A stretch of 31,433 bases of DNA, from positions 1 through 31,433 of the IMG/VR virus record IMGVR_UViG_3300025168_000378; one strand, written 5' to 3'. Numbering within the stretch: position 1 is the stretch's first letter; each line of letters opens with the position of its first letter. Made by a program: the position numbers and the translations under genes. The DNA comes from a virus. The notes under the pieces are model-generated. The model searched no databases and was not told the DNA's origin. It saw nothing but the letters and a program-made list of their open reading frames with translations. Below are positions 23,426 through 29,441 of the stretch, one piece after another.

Positions 23426-23689
23426 GTGAACACTAATTGGTTTGATGAGGTTGTTGATGGAAAGCCTAAACAAGCAGAATATTGGCAGATAGATTACATT
23501 GACAGCCTCTTACCAAGAACCGCACTACCACTTAACGAACAAGAAGAAATAGCAAATAGAATTTACGATAAAGATTTTAGTGAAATAGAAGCAGACGAAA
23601 TAATAATATTATTAAAAGAAAATGAAGTTAAATCAGACCCCAAAGACCAATACCAACAGTTCGTCAAAAACGGAATGTTTAGTAGTTAG
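23426..23689 (+). CDS. Hypothetical acidic early protein
   Basis: 87 residues from GTG 23426, the first codon after the previous stop; no ATG is available nearby. EYWQIDYIDSLLPRTALPLN and an acidic C-terminal half (SEIEADEIIILLKENE) look helical and soluble. It overlaps the next gene by 68 bases. No family recognised. Confidence 0.6.
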   Translation: MNTNWFDEVVDGKPKQAEYWQIDYIDSLLPRTALPLNEQEEIANRIYDKDFSEIEADEIIILLKENEVKSDPKDQYQQFVKNGMFSS

Positions 23690-23885
23690 CATAATACGAA
23701 ACCCTACAAGAGCATTTACATACTCTGTATGGTACGGAGACAAGTTCTTAGGAGAGTTGATAGAGGACGACATTCAAAGACTGCTAGGTGATGAGACTAA
23801 AAAGTTTTATCAAGACAATCAAACTAATTTTTTAGTTGCTAAAAATAAAATTAAAACCATTATTAATAAAACAAAATACTTTTAA
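23622..23885 (+). CDS. Hypothetical early protein
   Basis: 87 residues from ATG 23622, overlapping the previous gene by 68 bases. VVSIIRNPTRAFTYSVWYGD followed by KFLGELIEDDIQRLLGDETK looks like a small beta-alpha fold; the C-terminus is lysine-rich. No family recognised. A GTG or other start closer to 23680 would reduce the overlap, so the start is uncertain. Confidence 0.55.
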   Translation: MKLNQTPKTNTNSSSKTECLVVSIIRNPTRAFTYSVWYGDKFLGELIEDDIQRLLGDETKKFYQDNQTNFLVAKNKIKTIINKTKYF

Positions 23886-23886
23886 A

Positions 23887-24192
23887 ATGAAAAACAATTA
23901 TGAAAAAGTTAGGGCTTCACGCAATGAGCTAGAAGCTATCCTAAGAATCAGAGGAATATCTAAACAAAAGTTTGGAAGAATATTAAATATAAAAGGCTCA
24001 ACAATAGAAAAATATGTAGAGAAGCCTTATTACTTAAGATACTATCAAATGCAAAGACTTGCTAACTATCTTAACATAGACGTTAAAGATGTGGTAGATA
24101 TAGTTGAGGTAGACTTAGAATCAAATGCTATAGTAGTAGATGGTGAAGAAAACTTTAACGCTATAGAATCTTTGTTGTCTAAAAATGAGTAG
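23887..24192 (+). CDS. XRE/Cro-type DNA-binding regulator
   Basis: 101 residues from ATG 23887, one base after the previous stop; the ATG at 23836 is rejected because it would add a poorly conserved lysine-rich extension. Residues about 12-65 form a helix-turn-helix: ELEAILRIRGISKQKFGRIL, then STIEKYVEKP, then YYQMQRLANYLNIDVKDVV. This is the order of XRE-family repressors (helix, turn at GIS, recognition helix, LA-x-x-L-N-x-x). It probably controls an early or lytic decision, but no partner integrase or repressor pair is visible. Confidence 0.75.
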   Translation: MKNNYEKVRASRNELEAILRIRGISKQKFGRILNIKGSTIEKYVEKPYYLRYYQMQRLANYLNIDVKDVVDIVEVDLESNAIVVDGEENFNAIESLLSKNE

Positions 24193-24197
24193 CATAT

Positions 24198-24428
24198 ATG
24201 ACAGAAGAAGGAATAAATGCTGTTAATTGTTTTTTAGCATTAAAAGAAGAAAGAAAAAACATAAAAAAAAACACAATAGATATGAATGATTATTTTTTAT
24301 ATAGCGGCAGGCAAGAGTATAATAATAAATTAACTTACTTAATTCCTGATTATAGAAACAAACAAGAAGTATTTGTTAAAAATGATATGACAAAATATGT
24401 TTTAAAAAATTACCGAAAATTAAATTAA
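24198..24428 (+). CDS. Hypothetical early protein
   Basis: 76 residues, ATG 24198, five bases after the XRE gene. Lysine-rich, with EERKNIKKNTIDMNDYFLYS and KNDMTKYVLKNYRKLN at the end; no cysteine cluster or membrane span. No family recognised. Confidence 0.55.
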   Translation: MTEEGINAVNCFLALKEERKNIKKNTIDMNDYFLYSGRQEYNNKLTYLIPDYRNKQEVFVKNDMTKYVLKNYRKLN

Positions 24429-24447
24429 CTAAATAAATAAATAAATT

Positions 24448-24699
24448 ATGGCAGATAAAAATTATGTAGCAAGTAGTATCAAGAAAGTTACTACACAGTA
24501 TGGAGACTTGTTTAATGCAAGCTTTAAAGTAGAAGACCTACAAAAGATGGCAAAGAGAGGTTGGGTAAATATTACAATAGCAGAACGTAGAGAAGTTTCT
24601 GAGAAAGGAGCAACTCACTATGCTTATGAGAATACTTACGAGCCACCTAAACCTGACACGGTAGACAATACAAGTACAGAAGGAGATTTACCATTCTAA
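24448..24699 (+). CDS. Small protein with SSB-like acidic C-terminal tip
   Basis: 83 residues. ASSIKKVTTQYGDLFNASFK (about 8-27), GWVNITIAERREVSEKGATH and YAYENTYEPP suggest a small beta-rich core; the last residues TEGDLPF copy the acidic D-x-P-F tip that single-strand DNA-binding proteins use to recruit partners. A full OB-fold is not evident at this length, so an SSB-like or replisome-interacting role is inferred. An AAAT-repeat leader (24429-24447) suggests strong translation. It is the last gene before the structured element at 24702-24770. Confidence 0.55.
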   Translation: MADKNYVASSIKKVTTQYGDLFNASFKVEDLQKMAKRGWVNITIAERREVSEKGATHYAYENTYEPPKPDTVDNTSTEGDLPF

Positions 24700-24701
24700 A
24701 T

Positions 24702-24770
24702 TTTAGAGAGGGGGAAGGCACAACGCCTATGATATAACCTGTATTAAATGTTTTTAACCCCCTCTTTAAA
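24702..24770 (+). ncRNA. Structured intergenic element A (nested hairpins)
   Basis: A 13-bp outer helix (24702-24714 with 24758-24770, one G-U pair) contains an inner AGGC (24716-24719) / GCCT (24725-24728) hairpin with loop ACAAC, then 29 unpaired bases with GATA at 24731. There is only a short T run after it, so it is at best an atypical terminator. It sits between the SSB-tip gene and the promoter at 24797. Element B at 26613-26680 has the same architecture. Confidence 0.55.
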
Positions 24771-24796
24771 TTATCTAAAAACAACTATAAAATTAT

Positions 24797-24827
24797 TTGT
24801 TAGTTTCATATATTATTCTTATATTTG
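24797..24827 (+). promoter_or_regulatory. Consensus Bacteroidota promoter for the peptidase/replication genes
   Basis: TTG at 24797-24799 (inside TTTG), a 20-base spacer and TATATTTG at 24820-24827. The expected start of transcription is near 24834, about 34 bases before ATG 24868. Confidence 0.75.
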
Positions 24828-24867
24828 TATAACTAACTAATTACTAACTAACACTCACAAAAACACT

Positions 24868-25953
24868 ATGACAAAAAAATTACAAAAACGCAAGCAATTA
24901 CTAATAGACACATTATCAGTTCAAACCTCAAGCGGTAAAGAAGAACAGATGATACAGTACATTATTAATTTCTGCATCAAGAACGTCCCCACAGCAAAAA
25001 TAGAAGTAGACAGTAACAACATATATGTAACCAAAGGTGACTCAGACATTTACCCTTGCATTGTTTCGCATACAGATACTGTACACGACATACACAAACA
25101 CTACAAAGTTTATGACGACGACAACTGTTTGTTTGCATTTAATGCAGAATCAGGTACACAAGTAGGTGTAGGTGGTGACGACAAGGTAGGTATATGGCTA
25201 GCACTACAGATGTTATTATCACAAGACATTATCAAGTGTGCTTTCTTTCACTCAGAAGAGATAGGTTGTGTAGGTAGCCGACAAGCTAATATGTCTTGGT
25301 TTAAAGACGTAGGTTATTGCTTGCAAGGTGACAGACGAGGTAACACAGACTTTGTCAACTCTATCAGCGGTACACTATACAGTCTTGCTTTTGCAGAAGA
25401 CATTGTGCCTATCATATCCAAGTACGGTTATCAAGAAACATCAGGTGCTATCACAGACGTAGGTCAGCTAGCAGAGAACGGTATAGGTGTATGTGTAGCT
25501 AATATGTCTTGCGGTTACTTTGCGCCACACTCAGACCAAGAGATTGTAGAGTTCCTAGACGCTAACAACTGCCTAGATATGATTACCCATATTGTCAACG
25601 AGCTAGGTTGTACGCTATACACACACGAATACACTAACAAGTGGAACGACTTAGATTGGGGTGACTTTAGTGGTGCTAGCAGAAACTATTGGTTCCAAGA
25701 TATGCAAAAAGACTCAGAGGTTGTAGTAGGCGAAGATGGTGATGAGACCTGTTACTACTGTGAGGGCGAGCTAAAAGAAAGCGAGTATGGTGATGAGTTT
25801 AGGTTTTGTGGCGACTGCAATAGTGATGTTATAGTAAAGTACGAAGATGATGACTATGATGACTTTGAAGATGTGTCTGACAATTATGATGGCTCTATGG
25901 CTCATAAGCAAATAGTAAACAGCCACCTATCTTCTTACTATAAAAATAAATAA
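24868..25953 (+). CDS. M20-type metallopeptidase (peptidase T-like) with C-terminal zinc ribbon
   Basis: 361 residues. M20 peptidases use two zinc ions to cleave short peptides. The metal and catalytic residues are present in order: SHTD (His68, Asp70), GVGGDDKVG (Asp104), HSEEIG (Glu130, Glu131), QGD (Asp155) and FAPHSD (His221). The layout suits peptidase T or a related aminopeptidase without a clear inserted dimerisation domain. After about 290 a separate zinc ribbon follows: CYYC (295, 298) and CGDC (314, 317), then an acidic tail. This combination is unusual. Codons favour GAC, AAC and TAC more than in neighbouring structural genes, a possible sign of transfer. It has its own consensus promoter. 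Confidence 0.85.
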   Translation: MTKKLQKRKQLLIDTLSVQTSSGKEEQMIQYIINFCIKNVPTAKIEVDSNNIYVTKGDSDIYPCIVSHTDTVHDIHKHYKVYDDDNCLFAFNAESGTQVGVGGDDKVGIWLALQMLLSQDIIKCAFFHSEEIGCVGSRQANMSWFKDVGYCLQGDRRGNTDFVNSISGTLYSLAFAEDIVPIISKYGYQETSGAITDVGQLAENGIGVCVANMSCGYFAPHSDQEIVEFLDANNCLDMITHIVNELGCTLYTHEYTNKWNDLDWGDFSGASRNYWFQDMQKDSEVVVGEDGDETCYYCEGELKESEYGDEFRFCGDCNSDVIVKYEDDDYDDFEDVSDNYDGSMAHKQIVNSHLSSYYKNK

Positions 25954-25954
25954 T

Positions 25955-26605
25955 ATGGCTAAGAGATTTACAGATACAGATAAGTGGAAGAAAGGTTTTA
26001 TCCGTAACCTTCCTACAAAATACAAACTGCTGTGGTTATATATACTAGACGATTGTAACCACGCAGGAGTATGGGAGACAGACTTTGAGGTAGCGTCAAT
26101 TAGAATTGGCAGTAAGATTAGCGAGAAGGAAGCTATAAAACATTTTGCATCACAGATAAGAATCTTTGATGATGGCGAGAGATGGTTTGTTCCAAAGTTT
26201 ATAGAGTTTCAGTATGGCGAGCTAAATGCCAACTCAAGACCTCATCAGGCAGTTATAAAGCTAATAGACAAATACGACCTATATAACATTAAGGGCGTAA
26301 GTGTGGCAGAGATATCAGATTCTGACAAACCTGTCTTAAAACGCTTTAAAAAGCCATCTATGGAGGATTTAGAGCTATATTGTCAGGAAAGACAAAACAA
26401 AGTAGATGTGTTTAAGTTTTTTAACTTTTATGAAAGTAACGGTTGGAAGGTTGGAAAAAACCCAATGAAAGATTGGAAGGCATCAATAAGAACTTGGGAG
26501 TCTAACAGCATAAATAAGACACAAGTTAAAGAAGGCAAACTGCAGAGTCAGATAAATGCTTGGCAGGGAGCAAAGGATATAATTAAACAGCAACTAAATA
26601 AATAA
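25955..26605 (+). CDS. Replisome organiser-like replication initiation protein
   Basis: 216 residues. The N-terminal domain (KWKKGFIRNLPTKYKLLWLY, then DDCNHAGVWETDFEVASIRI) has a winged-helix-like pattern typical of phage replication proteins of this host group. The C-terminal KPSMEDLELYCQERQNKVD, FFNFYESNGWKVGKNPMKDW and KASIRTWE match the P-[ST]-x-E-x-x-x-Y ... F-x-x-Y-x-x-x-x-W ... D-W-K-x-x-[IV]-R-x-W ending of DnaD/replisome-organiser-like proteins that recruit the host helicase. It starts one base after the peptidase stop. No DNA polymerase or helicase is visible, so host machinery is presumably recruited. Confidence 0.75.
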   Translation: MAKRFTDTDKWKKGFIRNLPTKYKLLWLYILDDCNHAGVWETDFEVASIRIGSKISEKEAIKHFASQIRIFDDGERWFVPKFIEFQYGELNANSRPHQAVIKLIDKYDLYNIKGVSVAEISDSDKPVLKRFKKPSMEDLELYCQERQNKVDVFKFFNFYESNGWKVGKNPMKDWKASIRTWESNSINKTQVKEGKLQSQINAWQGAKDIIKQQLNK

Positions 26606-26612
26606 AACAAGT

Positions 26613-26680
26613 TATTACGAGGGAGGGCATAAAGGCATAAGCCAACGATAAGTTAATACTCTTGCCTTCCCTTTGTAATA
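26613..26680 (+). ncRNA. Structured intergenic element B (nested hairpins)
   Basis: Outer helix 26613-26629 with 26663-26680: 17 base pairs, two G-U pairs and a single bulged T at 26672. Inside, GGC (26634-26636) and GCC (26641-26643) close an ATAA loop, then 19 unpaired bases with GATA at 26647. No T tract follows; ATG 26695 lies 14 bases downstream, so it may control translation or mRNA processing. Its architecture matches element A. Confidence 0.6.
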
Positions 26681-26694
26681 TTAAAAATAAAACT

Positions 26695-26964
26695 ATGAAA
26701 GCACAAATAATAAATACTTATGGTGACGTTAAAAGCGTTAAGCCAAAAAATAATAAGACATTCAGCCTTAAAGAGTTACAATCATTTGTAGATGGTTACA
26801 TACAAATTGTAAAGACAAGAGATGATAGGTTAATGATAATGAATGAAGAAGGTAAGATTAACAATTTGCCATACAATGAAATTGCTACAAGCCTATACAT
26901 ATACGGTACTCACGATGTAGTAGTTGGTGATGTGTTAGTAACTGACAAAGAACTTATAAGCTAA
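26695..26964 (+). CDS. DUF3846-like protein
   Basis: 89 residues from ATG 26695. The TTG at 26662 would place the start inside the hairpin arm and is rejected. FSLKELQSFVDGYIQIVKTR (about 23-42), MIMNEEGKINNLPYNEIATS (about 47-66) and VVVGDVLV match DUF3846 (L-x-x-L-Q-x-x-V-x-G-x-I, N-E-E-G-x-x-x-x-x-P-x-N-x-x-A-T, G-D-V-L-V), a widespread family in phages with unknown function. It overlaps the next gene by one base. Confidence 0.85.
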   Translation: MKAQIINTYGDVKSVKPKNNKTFSLKELQSFVDGYIQIVKTRDDRLMIMNEEGKINNLPYNEIATSLYIYGTHDVVVGDVLVTDKELIS

Positions 26965-27326
26965 TGATTATACAACAAGAAAATAAAGACGACTTAACTT
27001 TTAAATGTGTTGACCTTATTAGCAAAACATTTGTAGAGCTAGGACAATCTAAACCTCAAGAGGAAATAGCATTGTTAGCACAATCATTAGCAGAGGATTT
27101 AAAGAGAGACTTTAAGAGTTTAGTTTATACTGATATAGAAAACGCATTTAGAAATGGTGTGCGCAACACAGACCTGTTTGCTCTTAATGTAAAGACATAT
27201 TATAAATGGATAAAAGCTTGGCGTGATATATTGTGGGACGCTGAGTATCAAGTGACTAGCCAAGGCAAAGACCCACAAAATGTATTACACTATAGACCAC
27301 AACCTAAATTACTAACTAATAAATAA
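26964..27326 (+). CDS. Conserved small protein in the replication region, unknown function
   Basis: 120 residues, helical: DLISKTFVELGQSKPQEEIA, ALLAQSLAEDLKRDFKSLVY, then FRNGVRNTDLFALNVKTYYK and WIKAWRD. The NTDLFALNVKTYYKWI segment looks conserved among Bacteroidota-phage replication-region proteins. A helicase-loader or primase-associated role is possible but not shown. It lies four bases before the next gene. Confidence 0.65.
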   Translation: MIIQQENKDDLTFKCVDLISKTFVELGQSKPQEEIALLAQSLAEDLKRDFKSLVYTDIENAFRNGVRNTDLFALNVKTYYKWIKAWRDILWDAEYQVTSQGKDPQNVLHYRPQPKLLTNK

Positions 27327-27329
27327 ATT

Positions 27330-27554
27330 ATGTTATACCTTAATATACTACAGCCTATATTATTAATCACGAGCTGTTTTGCAGTAGGATTTTTTACAGG
27401 ATTTTTTTATTTTTTGTACACTTTTAAATCAGAACAAAACGATTTAGAAAAGAACATAAAAGAATTTGAAAAGAAAACAAATAAATTTCAAACAAGAACA
27501 GGAGGATTAGAAAACGATAGATTAAATGAGAGACCACGAAGAAATAATAAATAA
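27330..27554 (+). CDS. Small membrane-anchored protein
   Basis: 74 residues. One N-terminal hydrophobic span (about 4-30, LNILQPILLITSCFAVGFFT then GFFYFLYTF) is followed by a charged coiled-coil-like region (EQNDLEKNIKEFEKKTN) and a basic end. Probably a membrane protein with a cytoplasmic tail. It overlaps the next gene by 29 bases. Confidence 0.65.
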   Translation: MLYLNILQPILLITSCFAVGFFTGFFYFLYTFKSEQNDLEKNIKEFEKKTNKFQTRTGGLENDRLNERPRRNNK

Positions 27555-27732
27555 AAGCTATAAAGAGAAACTAAAGCTATTAAAAACCTTGCTTAAAGAT
27601 GATTTTTCTACATTTTTATTTGTTTCTAATATGTACTTGACAGACAAAAGTGTAAGCGTAAAAGACTTTAACAAGCTATTTGAAGGAGGATTAAAAAGAA
27701 ATTATAAATTTAACAAACAACAAAATGACTGA
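27526..27732 (+). CDS. Hypothetical small basic protein
   Basis: 68 residues. Basic and helical (EEIINKSYKEKLKLLKTLLK, DDFSTFLFVSNMYLTD). No motif recognised. Overlaps its neighbours on both sides (29 and 8 bases), as is usual in this operon. Confidence 0.55.
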   Translation: MRDHEEIINKSYKEKLKLLKTLLKDDFSTFLFVSNMYLTDKSVSVKDFNKLFEGGLKRNYKFNKQQND

Positions 27733-27988
27733 ACATAATAAATACTACTACCAATTTGACAGAAATACAGACGATACTAAAGAAGACAGTAGAATACCTA
27801 ACTACTATGTAGGCAGGCATCACGGTTACGAAGCTCGTAAGGTTGTAGAAGATTTTGAGCTTTCTTACAACATAGGCACAGCCACTACTTACCTTCTAAG
27901 AAGTTCAAACAAACATAAGTCTCCTCAAGAGTGTATTAAGAAGGCTATAGCACACTTAGAGTTTGAGTTAGAACGACTTAAGTTATAA
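27725..27988 (+). CDS. DUF3310-like protein
   Basis: 87 residues. IPNYYVGRHHGYEARKVVED (about 24-43), LSYNIGTATTYLLRSSNKHK (about 46-65) and ECIKKAIAHLEFELERL fit the DUF3310 pattern (P-x-Y-Y, E-x-x-x-V-x-x-x, N-x-G-x-A-x-x-Y-L-x-R, K-A-x-x-x-L-E-x-E). Members are common near phage nucleotide-metabolism genes; the function is not established. The next gene shares one base. Confidence 0.75.
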   Translation: MTEHNKYYYQFDRNTDDTKEDSRIPNYYVGRHHGYEARKVVEDFELSYNIGTATTYLLRSSNKHKSPQECIKKAIAHLEFELERLKL

Positions 27989-28227
27989 TGGTAAGCCCTA
28001 TCTATAGAGTTATCATAGAGTATGGATACCGTAAAAAAGGTAGCATAAGACGACATCAATTCAAAATAATTGATACATTTGTTACCACAAACAATGTTGA
28101 GTTAATTAAAAAAAACAAAACAATTAGACAAAGAATATTAAGAGACACTAAAACCAAACATAAAGACTTAGACATATTGTTTAAAAATATATATGTAGAA
28201 GGCCAATATGGAAACACAAATTATTAA
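27988..28227 (+). CDS. Hypothetical basic protein
   Basis: 79 residues. Very basic, with RKKGSIRRHQFKIIDTFVTT and ELIKKNKTIRQRILRDTKTK; likely a small nucleic-acid-binding or host-interaction protein, but no family was recognised. ATG 27988 overlaps the previous stop by one base. Confidence 0.5.
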   Translation: MVSPIYRVIIEYGYRKKGSIRRHQFKIIDTFVTTNNVELIKKNKTIRQRILRDTKTKHKDLDILFKNIYVEGQYGNTNY

Positions 28228-28230
28228 ATT

Positions 28231-28470
28231 ATGATTATATTTATGCTACTTATTTTATTTTATACTGTTTATTTAAACATAAAAATCAGAGAGTTTGAAC
28301 AGTTTTTATCAGAAGAAATAGACAACATCTATGTAGAGGCAGAAGAAAATAAATTAGACCTATACAACAAGATGATGGAATGGAGAAAAGAATTAAAGAA
28401 TGAGAAACCAAGAAGAAGAAGTACAAAAAGCAGTCGTAAAGTATCTACAACTAAGGTACCCAAAGATTAA
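28231..28470 (+). CDS. Small membrane protein with basic tail
   Basis: 79 residues. An N-terminal hydrophobic span (about 1-18, MIIFMLLILFYTVYLNI), then an acidic coiled-coil-like stretch (EFEQFLSEEIDNIYVEAEEN), and a basic Arg/Lys/Ser tail (RRRSTKSSRKVSTTKV). It overlaps the next gene by 71 bases, so the basic tail is encoded by DNA that also codes for the start of the nuclease. Confidence 0.6.
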   Translation: MIIFMLLILFYTVYLNIKIREFEQFLSEEIDNIYVEAEENKLDLYNKMMEWRKELKNEKPRRRSTKSSRKVSTTKVPKD

Positions 28471-28774
28471 GTACTGCGCTAGCTTAGGAGGTATTAGAAC
28501 GTCTTTTAAACAGGCTGTGAAAGCCAAGGCCACGGGCTATGTCAAGGGCTTCCCTGACTTGCAGATATGTATGCCTACCTACGAGGGGGGTATAGGAGGG
28601 GGGGGGTACCACGGACTTTTTCTTGAAATAAAAAAAGATAAAAAATCTTATCCAACTAAAGAACAGAAAGAATGGATAGCATATCTAAATGATGTAGGCT
28701 ACTGTGCTAGAGTAACTAAAGGAGTTGATGAGTCTATTCAAACAATAGACGACTATTTAAACAATAAATTATGA
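28400..28774 (+). CDS. VRR-NUC domain nuclease
   Basis: 124 residues, the size of stand-alone VRR-NUC proteins. N-terminal EEEVQKAVVKYLQLR with Glu5-7, KGFPDLQI (Asp53), FLEIKKDK (Glu76, Lys78) and the ending TKEQKEWIAYLNDVGYCARV follow the restriction-endonuclease-like fold (E ... D-x-x ... E-x-K). Such enzymes cut branched DNA or help replication and recombination. The loop between Asp53 and Glu76 contains YEGGIGGGGYHG, encoded by six and nine consecutive G, odd for this AT-rich genome; a slip there would frameshift the enzyme before Glu76. The last four bases overlap the next gene (ATGA). Confidence 0.88.
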   Translation: MRNQEEEVQKAVVKYLQLRYPKIKYCASLGGIRTSFKQAVKAKATGYVKGFPDLQICMPTYEGGIGGGGYHGLFLEIKKDKKSYPTKEQKEWIAYLNDVGYCARVTKGVDESIQTIDDYLNNKL

Positions 28775-28971
28775 GTGTAAATGTATTTGAAAGAAAAGAC
28801 AGACGAGGTGGTGGATATGCTAAACGTAAGTTTACTTACCAAGAGGCGCAACAGATAAGGCTAGACTATCAAAGTGGTACCTATACCCAAGAACAGATAG
28901 CAATTAAGTACAGCGTAAGCCAATCGCTTATAAATAAGATATTAAGACGTAAGACATATATGAAAGAATAA
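28771..28971 (+). CDS. Small helix-turn-helix protein
   Basis: 66 residues. TYQEAQQIRLDYQSGTYTQE (about 22-41) and QIAIKYSVSQSLINKILRRK (about 42-61) form a clear helix-turn-helix: an I-A-x-x-Y-x-V-S-x-S-x-I-x-x-I-L-R-R recognition segment. The N-terminus is basic (DRRGGGYAKRK). Resolvase- or homing-endonuclease-type HTH domains look similar. It is the last gene of this operon, followed by a terminator. It may bind the repeats downstream. Confidence 0.7.
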   Translation: MSVNVFERKDRRGGGYAKRKFTYQEAQQIRLDYQSGTYTQEQIAIKYSVSQSLINKILRRKTYMKE

Positions 28972-29002
28972 AAGATTTGTTTTTGTTTTTGTGTGAAAAA
29001 AA

Positions 29003-29035
29003 GTCAGTAGCTAAAAAAGTTGTTGGCTTTTTTTT
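29003..29035 (+). terminator. Intrinsic terminator of the early operon
   Basis: GTCAGTAGC (29003-29011) pairs with GTTGTTGGC (29019-29027), with several G-U pairs, and is flanked by an A tract before (28996-29002) and eight T after (29028-29035), which can extend the stem. It ends the operon that closes with the helix-turn-helix gene. Confidence 0.7.
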
Positions 29036-29043
29036 ATTTTGCT

Positions 29044-29094
29044 CTGAAACTGCCAACGCCCTGAAACTGCCAAGGCCCTGAAACTGCTAGGTAT
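29044..29094 (+). repeat. 17-bp direct repeats (iteron-like)
   Basis: CTGAAACTGCCAACGCC (29044-29060) and CTGAAACTGCCAAGGCC (29061-29077) are head-to-tail copies with one mismatch; a third, partial copy CTGAAACTGCTAGG begins at 29078. Contiguous 17-bp repeats of this kind resemble replication iterons. Confidence 0.85.
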
Positions 29095-29126
29095 GCTTAC
29101 TACCTATATATGGTATTTTTGATTTC

Positions 29127-29167
29127 CTATGCGTGCATAGTATTTTACTGTGCGTGCATAGTATTTT
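29127..29167 (+). repeat. Two palindromic direct repeats spaced 21 bases
   Basis: TGCGTGCATAGTATTTT occurs at 29130-29146 and 29151-29167, a 21-base period equal to two helical turns. The first copy extends to a perfect inverted repeat, CTATGC-GT-GCATAG (29127-29140); the second has CTGTGC in the left arm. Good candidates for dimeric protein binding. Confidence 0.85.
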
Positions 29168-29171
29168 CATT

Positions 29172-29216
29172 ATTTAACATAATAATTATTATAAGACAAC
29201 AATTTAACATAATAAT
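29172..29216 (+). repeat. Two 15-bp AT-rich direct repeats
   Basis: ATTTAACATAATAAT at 29172-29186 and again at 29202-29216, an exact repeat with a 30-base period. This AT-rich stretch could be a DNA unwinding element next to the iteron-like repeats. Confidence 0.8.
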
Positions 29217-29407
29217 AAAATTATCCATTTTAAGGGCCTCTAAGCCTATTTCATATAGCTGTAACATACTGATATTAAAAGTTTTTATTATTGCAATAGG
29301 CGAATTTTACTAGAGAAGGAATTTTCAAGTTTTGACTAATTAACAAATAAATGTTAATATTATATATAAATTATTTATATATAATAGTATATTTAATTAT
29401 AAAAGTG

Positions 29408-29415
29408 TATATTTG
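29408..29415 (+). promoter_or_regulatory. -7 box TATATTTG upstream of the membrane protein gene
   Basis: TATATTTG matches TAnnTTTG exactly, 26 bases before ATG 29442, but no TTG is visible about 19 bases upstream, so it may need an activator. Only the -7 part is supported. Confidence 0.45.
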
Positions 29416-29441
29416 TATATTATTAAACTAAAAAAAAAATT

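Larger units (their letters stand above)
28972..29441 (+). other. Candidate replication origin / control region
   Basis: No convincing gene lies in these 470 bases. They hold a terminator, three classes of direct repeats (29044-29216), an AT-rich stretch and a -7-like box (TATATTTG, 29408-29415). Iteron-like repeats next to an AT-rich segment and near replication genes suggest an origin, but no protein binding has been shown. Confidence 0.5.

Noticed and set aside
26662-26694. Upstream TTG for the DUF3846-like gene
   Set aside because: It lies in the right arm of the structured element and adds eleven residues absent from the family pattern.
29110-29313. A 67-codon open frame over the repeat region, with a hydrophobic product
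   Set aside because: Its repeated CACIVF segments are produced by the 21-base direct repeats, and the rest is AT-rich non-coding DNA. No start context supports it.
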